This document shows, in pieces, positions 29,048-37,859 of a stretch of 64,000 nt of DNA. Positions within the stretch are counted from its first letter, which is position 1. Each line of letters begins with the position of its first letter. A program made the position numbers and the translations under genes. The DNA comes from Comamonadaceae bacterium (GTDB lineage Bacteria > Pseudomonadota > Gammaproteobacteria > Burkholderiales > Burkholderiaceae_C), in contig JAJTEW010000002.1 in NCBI GenBank assembly GCA_021299875.1, positions 248,001 through 312,000 of the forward strand, in the 5' to 3' direction. The notes beneath the pieces were generated by a model. It was not told where the DNA came from and did not search any database. It saw only the letters and a program-made list of their open reading frames with translations.

Positions 29048-29764
29048 ATGGCCAAGGTTCTTTTGAAAGTCAAAGACTTGCAGGTGGGCTACGGCGGCAT
29101 CCAGGCCGTCAAGGGCGTGAGCCTGGACGTGCGAGAGGGTGAACTCGTCTCCCTGATCGGCTCCAACGGTGCTGGCAAAACGACCACCATGAAAGCCATC
29201 ACCGGCACTTTGCCATTGCAGGCCGGTGACATTGAGTACATGGGCAAAAGCATTCAGGGTCAAGGCCCTTGGGACTTGGTCAAGCAAGGTTTGGCCATGG
29301 TGCCAGAAGGGCGTGGCGTGTTCACCCGCATGAGCATCACCGAAAACCTGCAAATGGGCGCTTACATTCGCTCGGACAATCTAGGCATTGCAGACGACAT
29401 CGAGAAGATGTTCACCATCTTCCCGCGCTTGCGCGAGCGTAAGGACCAATTGGCGGGCACCCTGTCCGGTGGCGAGCAGCAAATGCTGGCCATGGGCCGT
29501 GCGCTGATGAGTCGCCCCAAGGTCTTGCTGCTCGATGAGCCGTCTATGGGTTTGTCGCCCATCATGGTCGACAAAATCTTTGAAGTGGTGCGCGACGTTT
29601 ACGCCCAGGGCGTGACGGTTCTTTTGGTGGAGCAAAACGCCAGCCGCGCGCTGGCCGTTGCCGATCGCGCTTACGTGATGGACTCGGGCCTCATCACTAT
29701 GACCGGTGTGGGCAAAGACATGCTCGCAGACCCCCAAGTACGCGCAGCGTATTTGGGCGAGTAG
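29048..29764 (+). CDS. livF: Branched-chain amino acid ABC transporter ATPase LivF
   Basis: A 238-residue ATPase beginning MAKVLLKVKDLQVGYGGIQAVKGVSLDV. Walker A is GSNGAGKTTTMKAI, the Q-loop region ends in VPEGRGVFTRMSITENLQMGAY, the signature is LSGGEQQMLAMGRAL and Walker B is VLLLDEPSMGLSP. It pairs with LivG. Its ATG follows the livG stop by one base. It ends the operon and meets the Bug-type gene on the opposite strand within three bases. Confidence 0.93.
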   Translation: MAKVLLKVKDLQVGYGGIQAVKGVSLDVREGELVSLIGSNGAGKTTTMKAITGTLPLQAGDIEYMGKSIQGQGPWDLVKQGLAMVPEGRGVFTRMSITENLQMGAYIRSDNLGIADDIEKMFTIFPRLRERKDQLAGTLSGGEQQMLAMGRALMSRPKVLLLDEPSMGLSPIMVDKIFEVVRDVYAQGVTVLLVEQNASRALAVADRAYVMDSGLITMTGVGKDMLADPQVRAAYLGE

Positions 29765-29766
29765 TT

Positions 29767-30729
29767 TCAGTCCACTTTTGCGCCACTGGCCTTGACCACG
29801 GTTTCGTAACGCGCCAGTTCTTGCTTCATGAACGCCCCAAACTGCTCGGGTGTGTTGCCCACGGGCTCGGCCAACAGTTGGCCAAAGCGCGTTTTGGTTT
29901 CCGGCGCTTGCAGCGCCGCCACAAAAGCCTTGTTGAGGCGCTCCACCACATCGCGCGGCGTGGCGGCCGGAGCGACCAGACCCCACCAAGTGTCGATCGC
30001 AAAGTCTTTCAGGGTTTCGCTCATGGCTGGGATGTCGGGCAGGGCGTTGCTGCGCTGGGCGGTGGTCACAGCCAGTGCCTTGAGCCTGCCCGCTTTGATG
30101 TTGGCAGCTGCCGTGGCCAGGTTGTCAAAGTTGAAGTCCACCTGCCCCGACAGCAAGGCCAGCTGCGCCGGGTTGCCACCGTTGTAGGGAATGTGCACCG
30201 CAAAAATGCCTGCAGCGCGCTTGAACATTTCACCGGCCAGGTGACCTGCGCTGCCATTGCCACCGGAGCCAAAGTTGAGCTTGGCGGGGTTGACTTTGGC
30301 ATACGCCACCAAATCCGCCAGGGTGTTGATCTTCAGGCGCTGCGCGGTCTCGGCGTTCATCACCAGCACATTGGGCACGCGCAGCATCTGCGTGATCGGC
30401 GCAAAGTCACGGTTGGCGTCGTAAGGCATCTTGGCAAACAACCAGGGGTTGATGGCATGGGTGGCCGTGGCCGCGATGCCGATCGTCAGACCGTCAGGGG
30501 CTGCTTTGGCCACCACGTCAGCGCCCAGATTGCCACCTGCGCCGGGGCGGTTTTCAATGATCACCGTGCCCAGACTGTCTTTCACACGCTCGGCCAAGGC
30601 CCGCGCTGTGACATCGATCGGGCCGCCGGCTGCGTAAGGCACGATGATGCGGATCGTTTTGCCTTGAGCCCACACAGGGGCGGTCAAGCTGGTGGCCAAG
30701 GCGCTCAAACAAAAATCACGGCGTTGCAT
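29767..30729 (-). CDS. Bug-type tripartite tricarboxylate transporter binding protein
   Basis: A 320-residue exported solute-binding protein. The signal peptide MQRRDFCLSALATSLTAPVWAQG has a twin-arginine-like RRDFCL motif. The mature part shows the Bug family blocks: IRIIVPYAAGGPIDVTAR, IIENRPGAGGNLGADVVAKAAPDGLTI, GNGSAGHLAGEMF and HIPYNGGNPAQLALLSGQVD. Bug proteins bind carboxylates or aromatic acids and are greatly expanded in Burkholderiales, often without adjacent TctAB genes, as here. Its ligand is unknown. A second Bug protein is at 62782-63741. Confidence 0.9.
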   Translation of the reverse strand: MQRRDFCLSALATSLTAPVWAQGKTIRIIVPYAAGGPIDVTARALAERVKDSLGTVIIENRPGAGGNLGADVVAKAAPDGLTIGIAATATHAINPWLFAKMPYDANRDFAPITQMLRVPNVLVMNAETAQRLKINTLADLVAYAKVNPAKLNFGSGGNGSAGHLAGEMFKRAAGIFAVHIPYNGGNPAQLALLSGQVDFNFDNLATAAANIKAGRLKALAVTTAQRSNALPDIPAMSETLKDFAIDTWWGLVAPAATPRDVVERLNKAFVAALQAPETKTRFGQLLAEPVGNTPEQFGAFMKQELARYETVVKASGAKVD

Positions 30730-30774
30730 GGTGTGTCCTTTTGGGTTGTAGATCAGAGCAGCCAATCCAAGCGA

Positions 30775-31815
30775 TCAGGCCTTGGCCTTGTCCGCCTCAG
30801 ACGTGAACGAGTCGGCATAAAACTCTTCCTCAGGCAAACCGCCCTGCGCCACATAGTCGCGCTTGGCCGAGTCCACCACGATGGGCGCGCCGCAGGCATA
30901 GACCTGGTGACCCGACAAATCCGGAAAGTCCTGCAAGACCGCTTGGTGCACAAAACCGGTACGACCGGTCCACTGGTCTTGCACTTCGGCGTTCGAGATC
31001 ACGGGCACATAGCGCAAGTTGGGCATCTCGGTCAAGCGGGCTTGGATCCATTCGGCCATGTACAGGTCAGCAGGTCGCCGGCCACCCCAGTAAAGCGTGG
31101 CGGGGCGGGTGATGCCGCGGTGCTGCATGTGCTCGATCAACGCCTTGATGGGCGCAAAGCCCGTGCCCGAAGCCAGCAGCACCATGGGCTTGTCACTGCC
31201 CTCGCGCAGGTAAAAACTGCCGTACGGGCCTTCGGCGCGCAGGATGTCTTTTTCCTTCATGGTGCTGAACACCGGGTCGGTGAATTTGCCGCCGGGCATG
31301 TGGCGGATGTGCAGTTCCACCGTGGGGGGTGCCACTTCAAGGGTGTGCGGCGCATTGGCCATGCTGTAGCTGCGACGTGAGCCGTCGCGCAGCAAAAATT
31401 CGATGTACTGACCGGCGTGGAACTTCATCACGTCGTTGGCAGGCAGTTGCAGTTTCATCACGATCACGTCGTGTGATTTTTTATCCAGACTGACCACGCG
31501 CACCGGCATCTTTTTCACGGGTAAGCCACCTTCGGCGGTCACTTGCTTGGATTCCAGCACCACATCGCTTTGGGCGGTGGCGCAGCAGGTCAAAACCAAG
31601 CCTTGCGCTTCTTCCTCGTCGCTCAGGGCTTTGGGCTGGTGGGGGCCATGGACGACGGTGCCAGAAATCTTTTTGCATTTGCAAGAACCGCAAGCGCCGT
31701 CTTTGCAGCCATAGGGCAAGCCGATGCCTTGGCGGATGCCAGCGGCCAGCAGGGTTTCGGTGGCGTCGGCGGTAAAGCTGCGGCCACTGGGCTGCACAGA
31801 AATTTGAAAGCTCAT
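30775..31815 (-). CDS. Ferredoxin-NAD(P)H reductase-type protein (2Fe-2S plus FAD)
   Basis: A 346-residue fused electron-transfer protein, often annotated as CDP-6-deoxy-delta-3,4-glucoseen reductase. The N-terminal plant-type ferredoxin domain has CKDGACGSCKCKK (Cys at about 37, 42, 45) and the later Cys near TCCATAQ. The FAD-binding part has RRSYSMAN, and the NAD-binding part LLASGTGFAPIKALIEHM and VYACGAPIVVD. In beta-proteobacteria it usually stands alone, and its electron acceptor, possibly an oxygenase or a Fe-S protein, is unknown. It is divergent from the epimerase-like gene. Confidence 0.88.
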   Translation of the reverse strand: MSFQISVQPSGRSFTADATETLLAAGIRQGIGLPYGCKDGACGSCKCKKISGTVVHGPHQPKALSDEEEAQGLVLTCCATAQSDVVLESKQVTAEGGLPVKKMPVRVVSLDKKSHDVIVMKLQLPANDVMKFHAGQYIEFLLRDGSRRSYSMANAPHTLEVAPPTVELHIRHMPGGKFTDPVFSTMKEKDILRAEGPYGSFYLREGSDKPMVLLASGTGFAPIKALIEHMQHRGITRPATLYWGGRRPADLYMAEWIQARLTEMPNLRYVPVISNAEVQDQWTGRTGFVHQAVLQDFPDLSGHQVYACGAPIVVDSAKRDYVAQGGLPEEEFYADSFTSEADKAKA

Positions 31816-31862
31816 CTTTTGGGTATCCTAGAGGGCGTGAATGTGACCCGGAACCCCTGATT

Positions 31863-32825
31863 TTGCCCTCAAACCAAACCCCCTTGGGCGCGTTGCCCGC
31901 CCGCTTTCGCCGCCAGCGCGTCTTGATCGTGGGCTGTGGTGATGTGGGTTTGCGTACCGCCGGCCAGTTGGGCGCGCCGCAAAGTCAACGTGTGCGCCTC
32001 ATGGCGCTGACTTCTTCGCCCGAACGTGTGCGTTTGCTGCGTGCCTGTGGCATCACCCCTTTGCAAGGCAATTTGGACGACCCGGCCAGTTTGAAACGCT
32101 TGGGCGGCATGGCACACCGGGTGATCCATTTGGCCCCGCCCCCCACCGACCGCCAAGGGGCCTCCGATCGCGACCCGCGCAGCTTGGCTTTGCTGCGTGC
32201 TTTGCGTTTGCGCTCGGCCCCACACGCCCTGGTCTATGGTTCGACCACGGGGGTTTACGGCAATTGCGGCGGTCAGCGTGTGGATGAAACGCGCACTGTG
32301 AACCCCCATACGCCCCGTGCCCAGCGCCGGGTGGATGCCGAAAACCTGATGCGTTTTTTGGGACGCAGTGGCGTTCGGGTGAGCATTTTGCGCATCCCCG
32401 GTATCTATGCACCAGACCGCGAAAGCGGCACGCCCCGCGAGCGCCTGCAAAGGGGCACGCCCGTGTTGGTGGCCAAAGAAGACGTTTACACCAACCACAT
32501 CCACGCCAACGATTTGGCACGCGCCTGTGCGGCGGCGTTGTGGCGCGGCAAGCCCCAGCGTGTGGTCAATGTCACCGACGATACCGATCTGAAAATGGGC
32601 GACTACTTTGATCTGGCCGCCAGCCTTTATGGCTTGCCCAAACCGCCCCGTATTTCTCGCGATGATGCCAACACCGCGCTGCCGCTGATGCTGCTGAGCT
32701 TCATGAGCGAGTCTCGGCGGCTGGACAACACGCGCATGAAGCAGGAGCTGCGACTGCAGTTGCGTTACCCGCATGTGCGTGACGGCTTGAGCCCCCAGGG
32801 CGCTTTGTTTTCGGGGGCGGGATGA
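31863..32825 (+). CDS. NAD-dependent epimerase/dehydratase-like protein
   Basis: About 320 residues with a TTG start at 31863; no in-frame ATG occurs before residue 48, and the TTG position matches the expected N-terminus before VLIVGCGDVGLRTAGQL. That motif is a Rossmann GxGxxG-like nucleotide-binding loop. Later segments VYGSTTGVYGNCGGQRVDE and RIPGIYAPDRESG resemble extended SDR/epimerases related to YeeZ. The active-site tyrosine pattern is not obvious. Function unknown. The stop overlaps the hslR start (ATGA), indicating translational coupling. Confidence 0.75.
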   Translation: MPSNQTPLGALPARFRRQRVLIVGCGDVGLRTAGQLGAPQSQRVRLMALTSSPERVRLLRACGITPLQGNLDDPASLKRLGGMAHRVIHLAPPPTDRQGASDRDPRSLALLRALRLRSAPHALVYGSTTGVYGNCGGQRVDETRTVNPHTPRAQRRVDAENLMRFLGRSGVRVSILRIPGIYAPDRESGTPRERLQRGTPVLVAKEDVYTNHIHANDLARACAAALWRGKPQRVVNVTDDTDLKMGDYFDLAASLYGLPKPPRISRDDANTALPLMLLSFMSESRRLDNTRMKQELRLQLRYPHVRDGLSPQGALFSGAG

Positions 32826-33223
32826 CTTCCTTGCGCATCGACAAATGGCTGTGGGCGGCACGTTTTTACAAAACCCGCAGTCTGGCCAGCGAGGAGATCG
32901 GCAAAAACCGTGTGCAGGTCAATGGCCAAGACGCCAAGCCGTCCAAAGAAGTCAAACCCGGCGACACCCTCTGTTTGCGCCAAGGCGCGGTGGTGCGCAC
33001 GGTGGTCGTGCAGGCCTTGAGCGGCGTGCGTGGCCCGGCCTGCGTGGCGCAGCTGCTTTACACAGAAACGCCAGAGAGCATCCAAGCCCGCCAAAAGGCT
33101 GCCGAGCAAAACCGCTTGGCCCGTGAACCAGCGCTCAGCATCGAACAAGGCCGCCCCACCAAACGCGACCGCAGGCAAATTGAGCGCAATTGGAACGACC
33201 GGTGGAGTGCGGGGATTGATTGA
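32822..33223 (+). CDS. hslR: S4-domain RNA-binding heat shock protein Hsp15
   Basis: A 133-residue protein. The N-terminal S4 domain (LRIDKWLWAARFYKTRSLASEEIGKNRVQVNGQDAKPSKEVKPGDTL) is that of Hsp15, which binds 50S subunits carrying nascent chains after failed translation. The tail (QRKAAEQNRLAREP... RPTKRDRRQIERNW) is basic and matches the family. It overlaps the preceding gene by four bases. Confidence 0.9.
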   Translation: MTSLRIDKWLWAARFYKTRSLASEEIGKNRVQVNGQDAKPSKEVKPGDTLCLRQGAVVRTVVVQALSGVRGPACVAQLLYTETPESIQARQKAAEQNRLAREPALSIEQGRPTKRDRRQIERNWNDRWSAGID

Positions 33224-33248
33224 CCCCTGGCTGCATAAAAATAGACAA

Positions 33249-33282
33249 GAAAAAAGCCGCAAATTCATTGAACTTGCGGCTT
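33249..33282 (-). terminator. Terminator of tRNA-Leu
   Basis: On the minus strand GCCGCAA pairs with TTGCGGC around a GTTCAATGAA-like loop, followed by six T. It lies 5 bases beyond the tRNA 3' end. Confidence 0.85.
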
Positions 33283-33287
33283 GGGTC

Positions 33288-33372
33288 TGGTGCCCGGGGC
33301 CGGACTCGAACCGGCACGCCTTGCGGCGGGGGATTTTGAGTCCCCTGAGTCTACCAATTTCACCACCCGGGC
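33288..33372 (-). tRNA. tRNA-Leu (anticodon CAA)
   Basis: The 85-nt minus-strand sequence begins GCCCGGGTGGTGAAATTGG and ends GGTTCGAGTCCGGCCCCGGGCACCA. The anticodon stem GGGGA-CTCAAAA-TCCCC places CAA at positions 34-36. A long variable arm (CCGCCGCAAGGCG) marks a class II tRNA, and CCA is encoded. Confidence 0.97.
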
Positions 33373-33460
33373 GGTATTTGTGAAGACGCAGATTATGGCA
33401 TATTTTTGAGGTGGATTTTGCTGGCTGGGTCGGTGGTCGTGGAAAGATTTTGACGCGGCC

Positions 33461-34684
33461 TCACGGCTGCTGCCGTTGGCCGGAGACCTCCACTTCGACA
33501 CGCCGATCCGCGCGCAGGCAAGTGATCAGCGCCCGTGAGGCTTGGGTGCCTTGGCATTCGCTGGACAAAGTCTCGGGCCTCATGGCCCCCATGCCCGAGG
33601 TGTTGATTTTGGGCGCAGAAATTCCACCCGTTTGTACCAAGTAACTTTTCACCGCTTCGGCGCGACGCAGAGAGAGTTTGTCGTTGTAAGCCTTGCGACC
33701 CAAACGGTCGGTGTGACCGATCACGTGAATCGCTTCAATGTCAACCCCTTGAAGCGACAAGATCAGTTGGTCTAGCGCTTTTTTGCCGTCGGCCTGAAGG
33801 CTGTCTTGGTCAAAACCGAACAGCGAATCGGCCTCGAGTTTGACTTTGACCGAAGGTGCTGGTGTTGGTGCAGGTGCTGGGATGGGGGGAGCCAGCACGA
33901 CTGGCTCGGGCGCGGGAGGTGGCAGTGGCGCAGGTGCCGGTGCCGGAGATTGGACTTGTGCTTGGGCAATGGGTTCTGTAGGCGAAACATAAGGGGTGTA
34001 AGCCACAGATTGGGCGGGTGCTGCGGGGCCACCAAATCGGTAAATCAAACCCAAGGTGAGCAAGTCCACATCCCCGCGTTGGCCGACTGCGTCGTTCACC
34101 CGGTAACGCTCAGCCTCCAGCCGCAAGCTCAGTGTGGAGGTGAAGGCGTACTGCGTACCGAAGCCATACTTGTAATTGGTTTCCCGTTTGCCGGGTGATG
34201 GGTCGGTCACAGCCACGGCACCGCTGCCGCTGAAACGGTCTTGGGTTTGCGCATAAGCCGCACCCACGCGCCCCATCAAGGACCAGCGATCGGTGACGGG
34301 CAAAAACCCGACCAAGTCCAAGTTCAGTCCGCGAATCCGGGCGGAGCCGGTCAGGCCCCCGGCGGGCGTGGTGGTGACATCAAATCCAAATCGACCTAAA
34401 TCAAAGTAACCGGCCTCCACAGCCCAGTTGGGGTGAATGGGAATGCCCACATAGGCCTTGTAGCCGGTGTCACGGCCATCTTCCGTCAAAGTGCTGGTGT
34501 TCAAGCCTTCACTGAGCAAGCCTTGTCGGATGCGTTCGCTGTCGATGCGTGTTTTGGATTCACCTGCGCCAAGGCCCAAGTAAATGCCACTTTGGGTGCT
34601 GAGGCCTTGTGCAAAAAGAACGGGACTGACCGAGAAGGCCAGCGGCCATAAAAAGATTCGGGTGAGGGCTGACATGGGGCTCAT
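33461..34684 (-). CDS. OmpA-family outer-membrane protein
   Basis: A 407-residue protein. The start at MSPMSALTRIF has a clear AGGAG site (34690-34694); an in-frame ATG at 34711 is less likely. Signal peptide to about FAQG, then an eight-strand OmpA-like beta-barrel (about residues 25-215; IYLGLGAGESKTRI ... LLTLGLIYRFG). A proline/alanine-rich linker (about 235-280) follows, then a peptidoglycan-binding OmpA domain (SLFGFDQDSLQADGKKAL ... HVIGHTDRLGRKAYNDKLSLRRAEAVKSYL). It links the outer membrane to the wall. It follows the ice-binding-like gene by 47 bases, so the two may be co-transcribed surface proteins. Confidence 0.9.
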   Translation of the reverse strand: MSPMSALTRIFLWPLAFSVSPVLFAQGLSTQSGIYLGLGAGESKTRIDSERIRQGLLSEGLNTSTLTEDGRDTGYKAYVGIPIHPNWAVEAGYFDLGRFGFDVTTTPAGGLTGSARIRGLNLDLVGFLPVTDRWSLMGRVGAAYAQTQDRFSGSGAVAVTDPSPGKRETNYKYGFGTQYAFTSTLSLRLEAERYRVNDAVGQRGDVDLLTLGLIYRFGGPAAPAQSVAYTPYVSPTEPIAQAQVQSPAPAPAPLPPPAPEPVVLAPPIPAPAPTPAPSVKVKLEADSLFGFDQDSLQADGKKALDQLILSLQGVDIEAIHVIGHTDRLGRKAYNDKLSLRRAEAVKSYLVQTGGISAPKINTSGMGAMRPETLSSECQGTQASRALITCLRADRRVEVEVSGQRQQP

Positions 34685-34731
34685 TTTTTTCTCCTGATGG
34701 ACGTGATTCATGGGGTGGAATGTCGTGCGGC

Positions 34732-36558
34732 TCAAGGACTGGGCACCGTGATCGTGCAGGCATCGCAGGTGATGGCCGCTGCGGCTGCACCTTGGTTCAG
34801 TGCCCGACCTTCCAGTTGGGCGCCGGTTTGAAGGGTGATGGCTGTGCTGGCCAGCAAAGAGCCTTTCATGACCGAGTTGACCCCCAGGGTGATGGCGCTT
34901 CCGGCCGACCAAAAAACGTTGCTGGCTTTGGCTCCACCACTCAGCACCACTTGGCTGGTCGATAAAGCGTTGATCGTCGTGGCGCTGCGGATTACAAACA
35001 CGGCGTTCGGATCACCCTGCGCGTCCAGCGTCAAGATGCCGCCCGCCGACAAATCGATGGTCGTCAGCGATTCGTACAAGCCGGGATAAAAGGTGAGGCC
35101 TTCCAGGTTGGTGCTGATGGATGTGGGTGTGCCGCGAGCAGTGCCCGTGGCGTTGGTGAAGGCCGCCAATGCATCGGTTTTGGCATTGCTCAGCAGCAGG
35201 GCGTCTACCAGCGCACAGGTGGGTCCAGAGCTGTTGACTGCATAAATACGGCCCACCACTTCAGGGCAAGTCAGGGGGTCGCTGAAACCGGTGATGTTGG
35301 CCCCCGTGTCGGGTGTCAGGCCGACATCGCCTGTGATGAGTGAGGTGGGGATGTTGGTGATGGCTGCAGATGCCAAGATGGCGAAATTGGTCGCAGAGCC
35401 CAAGGCCACTGGGGTTTGGCATTCACCCACGCCGGTCGTGAAGCGCCACACTTTGTCGGCCTGCAGGGCGTTGCCCGCCAGGTCTTTGGCGCCTTGAGCA
35501 CCGCCCAACACCGTGGCGGTGTAAGCCGTTGACGTGGTCAAGTTGGTGCTGGGATTGATCGAGGCGATGCGGGTCTGTGCATCGTAGGTGATGACCGCCG
35601 TGACGGGCGTGTTCAAGCTGCTGGAGGGGGCCAAAGTCAGTGTGTTGATGGTCAAACTCGATGGCGCCATGAATTCACTGAAGGTGGCATTCACGGTTTT
35701 GTTGATGCACACCCCCGAGATGTTGTTGTCTGGGTTGACCAAGCTGACCGTGGGTGGGGTGGTGTCGAGCGATAGGGCGGTGCTGAATGTCCAGACTTTT
35801 GGGGCCAGCATGGCGTTGCCTGCCAAATCGGTCGCTGCTGTACTGACGGTGGCGGTGAACGAGGTGTTGATGGGCAAAGGGGCCGGATTGGTGGGTACGA
35901 AGGTGGCAGTGCGTGCGCCCACGGCGTAGCTGACAGTGCCTTGGATCGGGGTGTTGTCTGTGGTGGTTTTGAGGGTAAAGCTCAGGGCGTTGAGGCTTGA
36001 AGGTGTCATTTCTTCGCTGAAGGTCGCGCTCAGCTGGGTGTTGGTGGCTGCAACGGCGCCTTGCGCAGGTACTTGCTGTGTCACCGTGGGGCGTGTGATG
36101 TCGCTGCTGGAGCCCGTCACAAAAGCCCATGTGAAGTTGGCCGGTAGCGCGATGCCGTTGGCGTCTTGGGCGCCTGTGGTCACCGTGGCGGTGCATCTTG
36201 TCCCTGCAGGCAAATTGGCCGCTGGCGTCAATGTGGCCACGCGGCTGGCGACGTCGTAGCCAACGCTGCTGCCGATATTGACACCCGCTGGACATTGCAG
36301 GGTCAAGGTGTTGGTGTTGAGGCTGGTGGGACTCATGGGTTTGTTGAATGTGGCCGTGATGCGGGTGTTGGTGGCTACCCCGGTCACCACCGGGTTCCTC
36401 GCCAAAGGCGCCGTGGCCGTGACGCTGGGGGCGAGTCTCACCAATTGGCCCACGCCCAAGATCGGGTCTTTGTTGCCGCCGCAAGCTGCAATGACCAGAG
36501 ATGATCAAAGAGCCAGCCACCATGGGAGGGTGCGGGTGCTGAATGTAGAAGTGCGCAT
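34732..36558 (-). pseudogene. Ice-binding-like (DUF3494) lipoprotein gene with in-frame TGA
   Basis: Read from ATG at 36558, behind an AGGAG site, the frame gives MRTSTFSTRTLPWWLAL, then TGA (36505-36507), then SSLVIAACGGNKDP. These are the two halves of a lipoprotein signal peptide with lipobox VIAAC. The frame then runs open to 34732 for 608 codons in all. The mature part has three bacterial Ig-like (Big_5) repeats (motifs ITATFNKPMSPTSL, LSATFSEEMTPSSL, VNATFSEFMAPSSL), then a DUF3494 ice-binding domain (LGSATNFAILASAAITN ... GDVGLTPDTG ... VFVIRSATTINALS ... NVFWSAGSAITLG). Without readthrough, only a TTG at 36459 is available, giving no export signal. It is a recent pseudogene, a recoded gene or a sequence error; the coding body looks intact. 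Confidence 0.75.
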
Positions 36559-36942
36559 AAAAGGAGCTCCTGTCTCGATGCTCTGCAATGTCAGAGGTGG
36601 TGGGTCGGTGTTGAGATCTGTGCGTCGGGCTGCGCCCACTCATGGGGTTGAAACGTGGCGCATTGCCCATTCGTCGATCGCTCAGTCTGTGTGAATGCCC
36701 AACTCATTTCAGTGCGCTGAGACACAATGGGACGACCTTCAGACCCATTCGTGATCCATCTGGGGTCAATGCGGGGACCTCAGGGGCCCTCAAGAGGGCC
36801 TTGTGGTGGATCTCTAGACGAAGCTGGAGGTCAGCTGGTCGTTGAACGCGCCCGGGCAATGGGGTTTGGAATCGGGTTTCTACGGTCGTTTCAGACGGAC
36901 TCACCGCCATCAAGGGCGTTCAAGTTATGGCAAAGTACGCCC
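36559..36942. other. Intergenic region between the ice-binding-like gene and cysM
   Basis: This 384-base divergent gap holds no convincing gene. The cysM frame is open back to 36727, but those residues look non-protein-like and lack family similarity. The AGGAG site of the ice-binding-like gene is near 36563-36567. A GGGCCCTCAAGAGGGCC hairpin (about 36786-36802) lies in the possible cysM leader. No clear promoter was found. Confidence 0.6.
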
Positions 36943-37845
36943 ATGAAGTATCCAACCATTGAAGATGCGATCGGCAAAACGCCATTGGTGGCTTTGCAGC
37001 GCTTAGGGGCTACCGATTCGGCAGCGCGTGGCAATGTGATTTTGGGCAAGCTGGAGGGCAACAACCCGGCTGGTTCCGTGAAGGACAGGCCAGCTTTGTC
37101 AATGATCCGCCGGGCCGAGGAGCGTGGCGAGATCAAGCCAGGCGACACCTTGATCGAGGCCACCTCGGGCAACACCGGCATTGCGCTGGCCATGGCCGCA
37201 GCCATCAAGGGCTACCGCATGATTTTGATCATGCCCGAAGACTTGTCGATCGAACGCGCCCAAACCATGAAGGCATTTGGAGCTGAGCTGATCCTGACCC
37301 CAAAGAGCGGTGGCATGGAGTACGCCCGGGACTTGGCCGACAACATGGCAGCGCAGGGCAAAGGTCGCATCCTTGATCAGTTTGCCAACCCCGATAACCC
37401 GCGCATCCATTACGAAACCACCGGCCCCGAGATCTGGGAGCAGACGGGCGGCAAGGTCACCCACTTTGTCAGCGCCATGGGCACCACCGGCACCATCACG
37501 GGTGTGTCGCGCTTTTTGAAAGAAAAGAACCCGGCCATTCGCATCATCGGTGCCCAGCCCAGCGAGGGCTCGCGCATTCCGGGCATCCGCAAGTGGCCTC
37601 AAGAGTACTTGCCCAAAATTTACGACCCCAGCCATGTGGATGATCTGGTGTATGTCAGCCAAAACGATGCCGAAGAGTCTTGCCGTCAAATGGCGCGCAG
37701 CGAAGGCATTTTTGCGGGCATCTCTGCAGCGGGGGCTTGCTGGGTGGCTCAGCAAGTGGCCAAGACTGCGCAAAATGCCACCATCGTCTTCATCGTCTGC
37801 GACCGCGGTGACCGCTATTTGTCCACGGGCGTTTTTCCCGCCTGA
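36943..37845 (+). CDS. cysM: Cysteine synthase B
   Basis: A 300-residue PLP enzyme making cysteine from O-acetylserine and sulfide or thiosulfate. It starts MKYPTIEDAIGKTPLVALQRL. The PLP lysine is in NNPAGSVKDRPALSMI (about residue 45). The phosphate-binding TSGNTGIALAMAAAIKGYR and the SAMGTTGTITGVSRFLKEKNP loop are standard, and the IPGIRKWPQEYLPKI segment favours CysM over CysK. The Nudix gene follows after 14 bases, and a TusA-like sulfur carrier follows that, so the transcript may group sulfur functions. Confidence 0.94.
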   Translation: MKYPTIEDAIGKTPLVALQRLGATDSAARGNVILGKLEGNNPAGSVKDRPALSMIRRAEERGEIKPGDTLIEATSGNTGIALAMAAAIKGYRMILIMPEDLSIERAQTMKAFGAELILTPKSGGMEYARDLADNMAAQGKGRILDQFANPDNPRIHYETTGPEIWEQTGGKVTHFVSAMGTTGTITGVSRFLKEKNPAIRIIGAQPSEGSRIPGIRKWPQEYLPKIYDPSHVDDLVYVSQNDAEESCRQMARSEGIFAGISAAGACWVAQQVAKTAQNATIVFIVCDRGDRYLSTGVFPA

Positions 37846-37859
37846 TCGGAGTTCTTTTC

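Noticed and set aside
36727-36942. N-terminal extension of cysM in the same open frame
   Set aside because: The added 72 residues have no CysM similarity; the ATG at 36943 gives the family's N-terminus and length.
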